Positions 61,947 to 64,000 of a stretch of 64,000 nucleotides of DNA are shown here, in pieces. Position 1 is the stretch's first letter, and every line of letters begins with the position of its first letter. The notes beneath the pieces were generated by a model. The model saw nothing but the letters and a program-made list of their open reading frames with translations, had not been told where the DNA came from and did no database searches. The translations under genes were made by a program, and so were the position numbers. Source of the stretch: Hirschia litorea (GTDB lineage Bacteria > Pseudomonadota > Alphaproteobacteria > Caulobacterales > Hyphomonadaceae); NCBI RefSeq assembly GCF_042665075.1, contig NZ_JBHTBR010000009.1:62001-126000 (forward strand), given 5' to 3'.

Positions 61947-63446
61947 ATGTTTAAACAATTTTCGATTCTAGGCGTTGTGCTTTTATATGTGTTTGGCATA
62001 GCTGCACACGCACAGCAGATTGCCGTTTCAGAACGCAATAATTTAAAATATGCATGTGAGGCGACATGGGAGATATCTGGTGTTGAAGTCGATGCTCGCT
62101 GGTGTCAGTGCAAGAATGATTATTACCTTGACCACATGACGGTGTCCGACTGGCTCAAATATAGTCGTGACTATTATGCCCTCAACAAGCTTGAGGGAAT
62201 TCAATCTGAAGCCAACAGCTATACGCGCTATTTGCAATTGGCCGACAGTCATTGTCGCACCTGTAAAGAAGACAATTATAAAGGCTGTATCAAAGGCGAG
62301 ACGCAGATTGATAAATATAAAGATCTTGCTGAAAACATCTCGACAGGTCAGTTCCAAAATGTCCGTAAAGACATGATGTATAAAGCTTTCTTCGCAGACT
62401 TTATCAAAGGCTATTCAGACCATTGCAGCGCCTATATTCGCGAGGGGATGGTTGAAACGCACATATATGAAGATCCTGTTTTAGGGACGGGTGGGTATCG
62501 CCGGGAAATCGAGATGACATTCTTCAATAGCTATATTCAATACAGCAAAGACCTCGCCAATAATTTCATGCTCGAAATCATAGGTAAGGCTTACAAGTCC
62601 GTCATGGAGCAAAACCCAATGGCGATGATGGAGATCGGCTTTGATATAGCAACGCGAGATGCCTTTATGTCCCAACATTTGGCCGGCAAATGTCAAACAC
62701 CTAGAGTACGCGCACTTCATACAAACCTTGCCTTATTTGATCGTGGTTTACCTGCACAAATTGATCCGCGCGTCGTCAAAAAGGAATTGGCTTCAACCCG
62801 TGAAAAGCGCAATGAAATCTACGCTTACACTCAGAAGTCATACGAAAAAGCCGTCGCAGAATACGCACCTATACGCGATAAATACGAACCCAAATCGTGT
62901 CCGCGACAGCAAGATGAGGCCACCTATATCTCCACCCCGCGTAGCCCAGATGGCTATAATCTCAAAGATTTGGAGGGCAGTTGGCGTGGGACATTATTTG
63001 GCGAACCCGCAGAAATGGGTCTCTGGCATATTCAACACACGCCTGAATCGACGCCCACAGCCATTGGCGTTTTGTATCTAGCAGAGCGTAAATGCACATT
63101 GGGTTTGGGCTTTGATGTATATGGCAATCCCGCGCGCGCAACAATCAGCACCTACCATATGCACAGACAGCCGCTTAATTGCATGGACGTGATGCAAGGG
63201 GATTATGATAAAGGTGGCTTTACCGTATGGGGTGATTTTGCTGTCCAAAATGGCAAGCCGACATTCCTTTTTTCTCAGATAGATTATTTCCTAAAAGACG
63301 TGGCTGATTGTGATGGTCCATCCCCCAGCTTTGAGCGGGCAAAAGCTTCAGATGCTTTCAAACAAGCCATGCGCGATATTCTTGCGGCAAATGATCCAAA
63401 CGTCTTTCCGCCCACACAGGAACAAGTTGAGAAAATCATCCACTAA
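61947..63446 (+). CDS. Unknown secreted protein
   Basis: 499 residues from the ATG at 61947 (a longer frame from 61887 would put a poor leader before the signal peptide). Signal peptide FSILGVVLLYVFGIAAHAQQ with cleavage after AHA. The mature part has paired cysteines (WCQCKNDYYLDHM, SHCRTCKEDNYKGCIKG), a helical middle and a C-terminal beta-rich domain starting near LKDLEGSWRGTLFGEPAEMG. That last part might bind a small ligand. No family recognised. It appears to be its own unit. Confidence 0.75.
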   Translation: MFKQFSILGVVLLYVFGIAAHAQQIAVSERNNLKYACEATWEISGVEVDARWCQCKNDYYLDHMTVSDWLKYSRDYYALNKLEGIQSEANSYTRYLQLADSHCRTCKEDNYKGCIKGETQIDKYKDLAENISTGQFQNVRKDMMYKAFFADFIKGYSDHCSAYIREGMVETHIYEDPVLGTGGYRREIEMTFFNSYIQYSKDLANNFMLEIIGKAYKSVMEQNPMAMMEIGFDIATRDAFMSQHLAGKCQTPRVRALHTNLALFDRGLPAQIDPRVVKKELASTREKRNEIYAYTQKSYEKAVAEYAPIRDKYEPKSCPRQQDEATYISTPRSPDGYNLKDLEGSWRGTLFGEPAEMGLWHIQHTPESTPTAIGVLYLAERKCTLGLGFDVYGNPARATISTYHMHRQPLNCMDVMQGDYDKGGFTVWGDFAVQNGKPTFLFSQIDYFLKDVADCDGPSPSFERAKASDAFKQAMRDILAANDPNVFPPTQEQVEKIIH

Positions 63447-63610
63447 CGAAGGTGAGCGGAATTTTCAGACATAATTGCACACATACTGACAGTTTTGTGA
63501 TTTCACGACTGCGCCAATAGTCTTTATGGGTTTGCTTAGCAAGTCTCACGCCTTCGGCTCGTCGAAGAAGGTGTCTTTCTGCTCCCATATTTAAGATGCA
63601 AGGTCACATT

Positions 63611-64000
63611 ATGAGCTTCAAAATACAACATTCAGTTCTGAGCATTGTAAGTGCATTCTGTTTGTTTTCAGCGTTGAGTGCATGTGCAAGCCCACCAACA
63701 CCTCTGGACACAAATATCTCTTATGACGCGTCATTGGAAAAATATGCGTACCCGTTTGCTGTCGAAGCATACCAGTTTGACTCTCAAGGGCAGACACTTG
63801 AAATGGCGTATATGTATTTGCCTGAAAGCCAGGCAGGCAAGGGCGTTGTGACGCTATTGCACGGCAAGAATTTTAACGGTGCTTATTGGGAAAAAACCGC
63901 AAATTATCTGCATGAATTGGGCTATGGTGTGTTGATACCGGACCAAATTGGTTTTGGAAAATCTTCAAAACCAACAGACTATCAATACTCTTTCCCAGCA
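63611..64000 (+). CDS. Alpha/beta-hydrolase lipoprotein, 5' part
   Basis: 130 codons are visible; the gene continues beyond the window. ATG at 63611 with AAGG upstream. A lipoprotein signal ends at ALSAC. After it come YMYLPESQAGKGVVTLLHGK, with the HG oxyanion part, and LGYGVLIPDQIGFGKSSKP, which leads toward the nucleophile region. The catalytic serine lies further on. Substrate unknown. Confidence 0.85.
   Translation, partial: MSFKIQHSVLSIVSAFCLFSALSACASPPTPLDTNISYDASLEKYAYPFAVEAYQFDSQGQTLEMAYMYLPESQAGKGVVTLLHGKNFNGAYWEKTANYLHELGYGVLIPDQIGFGKSSKPTDYQYSFPA

Noticed and set aside
1..64000. tRNA or rRNA genes
   Set aside because: No stretch with T-loop/acceptor features or rRNA wording was noticed on either strand.

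Overview
The window looks like part of a secondary replicon (plasmid or chromid) of a low-GC, probably marine, alphaproteobacterium. The reasons are a RepA-type initiator with an iteron array, a ParA partition cassette, a FixJ-type response regulator, a transglutaminase-like cysteine peptidase and a large flagellin. A Hyphomonadaceae/Maricaulales-type host is my best guess but the window does not prove it. Two runs of ten N mark scaffold joins at 1393 and 4657.

Layout. 1-1.6 kb: the 3' part of a family 3 glycoside hydrolase. 1.8-24.6 kb: a Wzx/Wzy-type exopolysaccharide locus. It holds a Wzc-like tyrosine kinase/co-polymerase, glycosyltransferases, a nitroreductase-like protein, an O-acetyltransferase, a polysaccharide pyruvyltransferase, two Wzy/ligase-like proteins, a flippase, the initiating phosphoglycosyl transferase, a peptidase C93 lipoprotein, a PPP-type phosphatase, a Wza-type export lipoprotein, and Gmd/Fcl for GDP-L-fucose. 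IS3-family debris interrupts it at 4.2-6.1 kb. 25-41 kb: a second surface-glycan module centred on nonulosonic (sialic-like) acids. It has an N-acylglucosamine 2-epimerase-like enzyme, a SAF-less NeuB, a NeuA-HAD phosphatase fusion, a GT42-GT8 fusion, a GT4/GT42-like/TPR fusion, a DUF6716-like transferase, UDP-galactopyranose mutase and a Wzm/Wzt ABC exporter. The core at 30.4-41.1 kb lies between two co-oriented, nearly identical 167-bp remnants of one IS. 41.7-46.3 kb: two more GT2 enzymes, a GST, an acyltransferase and an HAD phosphatase.

46.3-52.9 kb is the replication and partition region: a repA operon, about 1.3 kb of origin DNA with at least thirteen direct 21-bp-phased iterons and two strong palindromes, a parA/RHH-like gene pair, and a candidate centromere. 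52.9-64 kb holds a small secreted protein, an AAA ATPase, a 732-residue flagellin, a MASE1 histidine kinase with a FixJ-like regulator, a TPR-sulfotransferase, a Phd/Doc toxin-antitoxin pair, an unknown secreted protein and the start of an alpha/beta-hydrolase lipoprotein.

Inferred working model: the first locus makes a fucose-containing, pyruvylated and acetylated polymer by the Wzy route. The second makes a glycan decorated with nonulosonate and galactofuranose and exported by an ABC transporter. Unusual G/C homopolymers (up to ten bases) inside the flippase and near the 5' end of the phosphatase gene suggest that parts of the first locus may be phase-variable. The most novel-looking content is the concentration of candidate nonulosonate transferases, two of them multi-domain fusions, between IS remnants.
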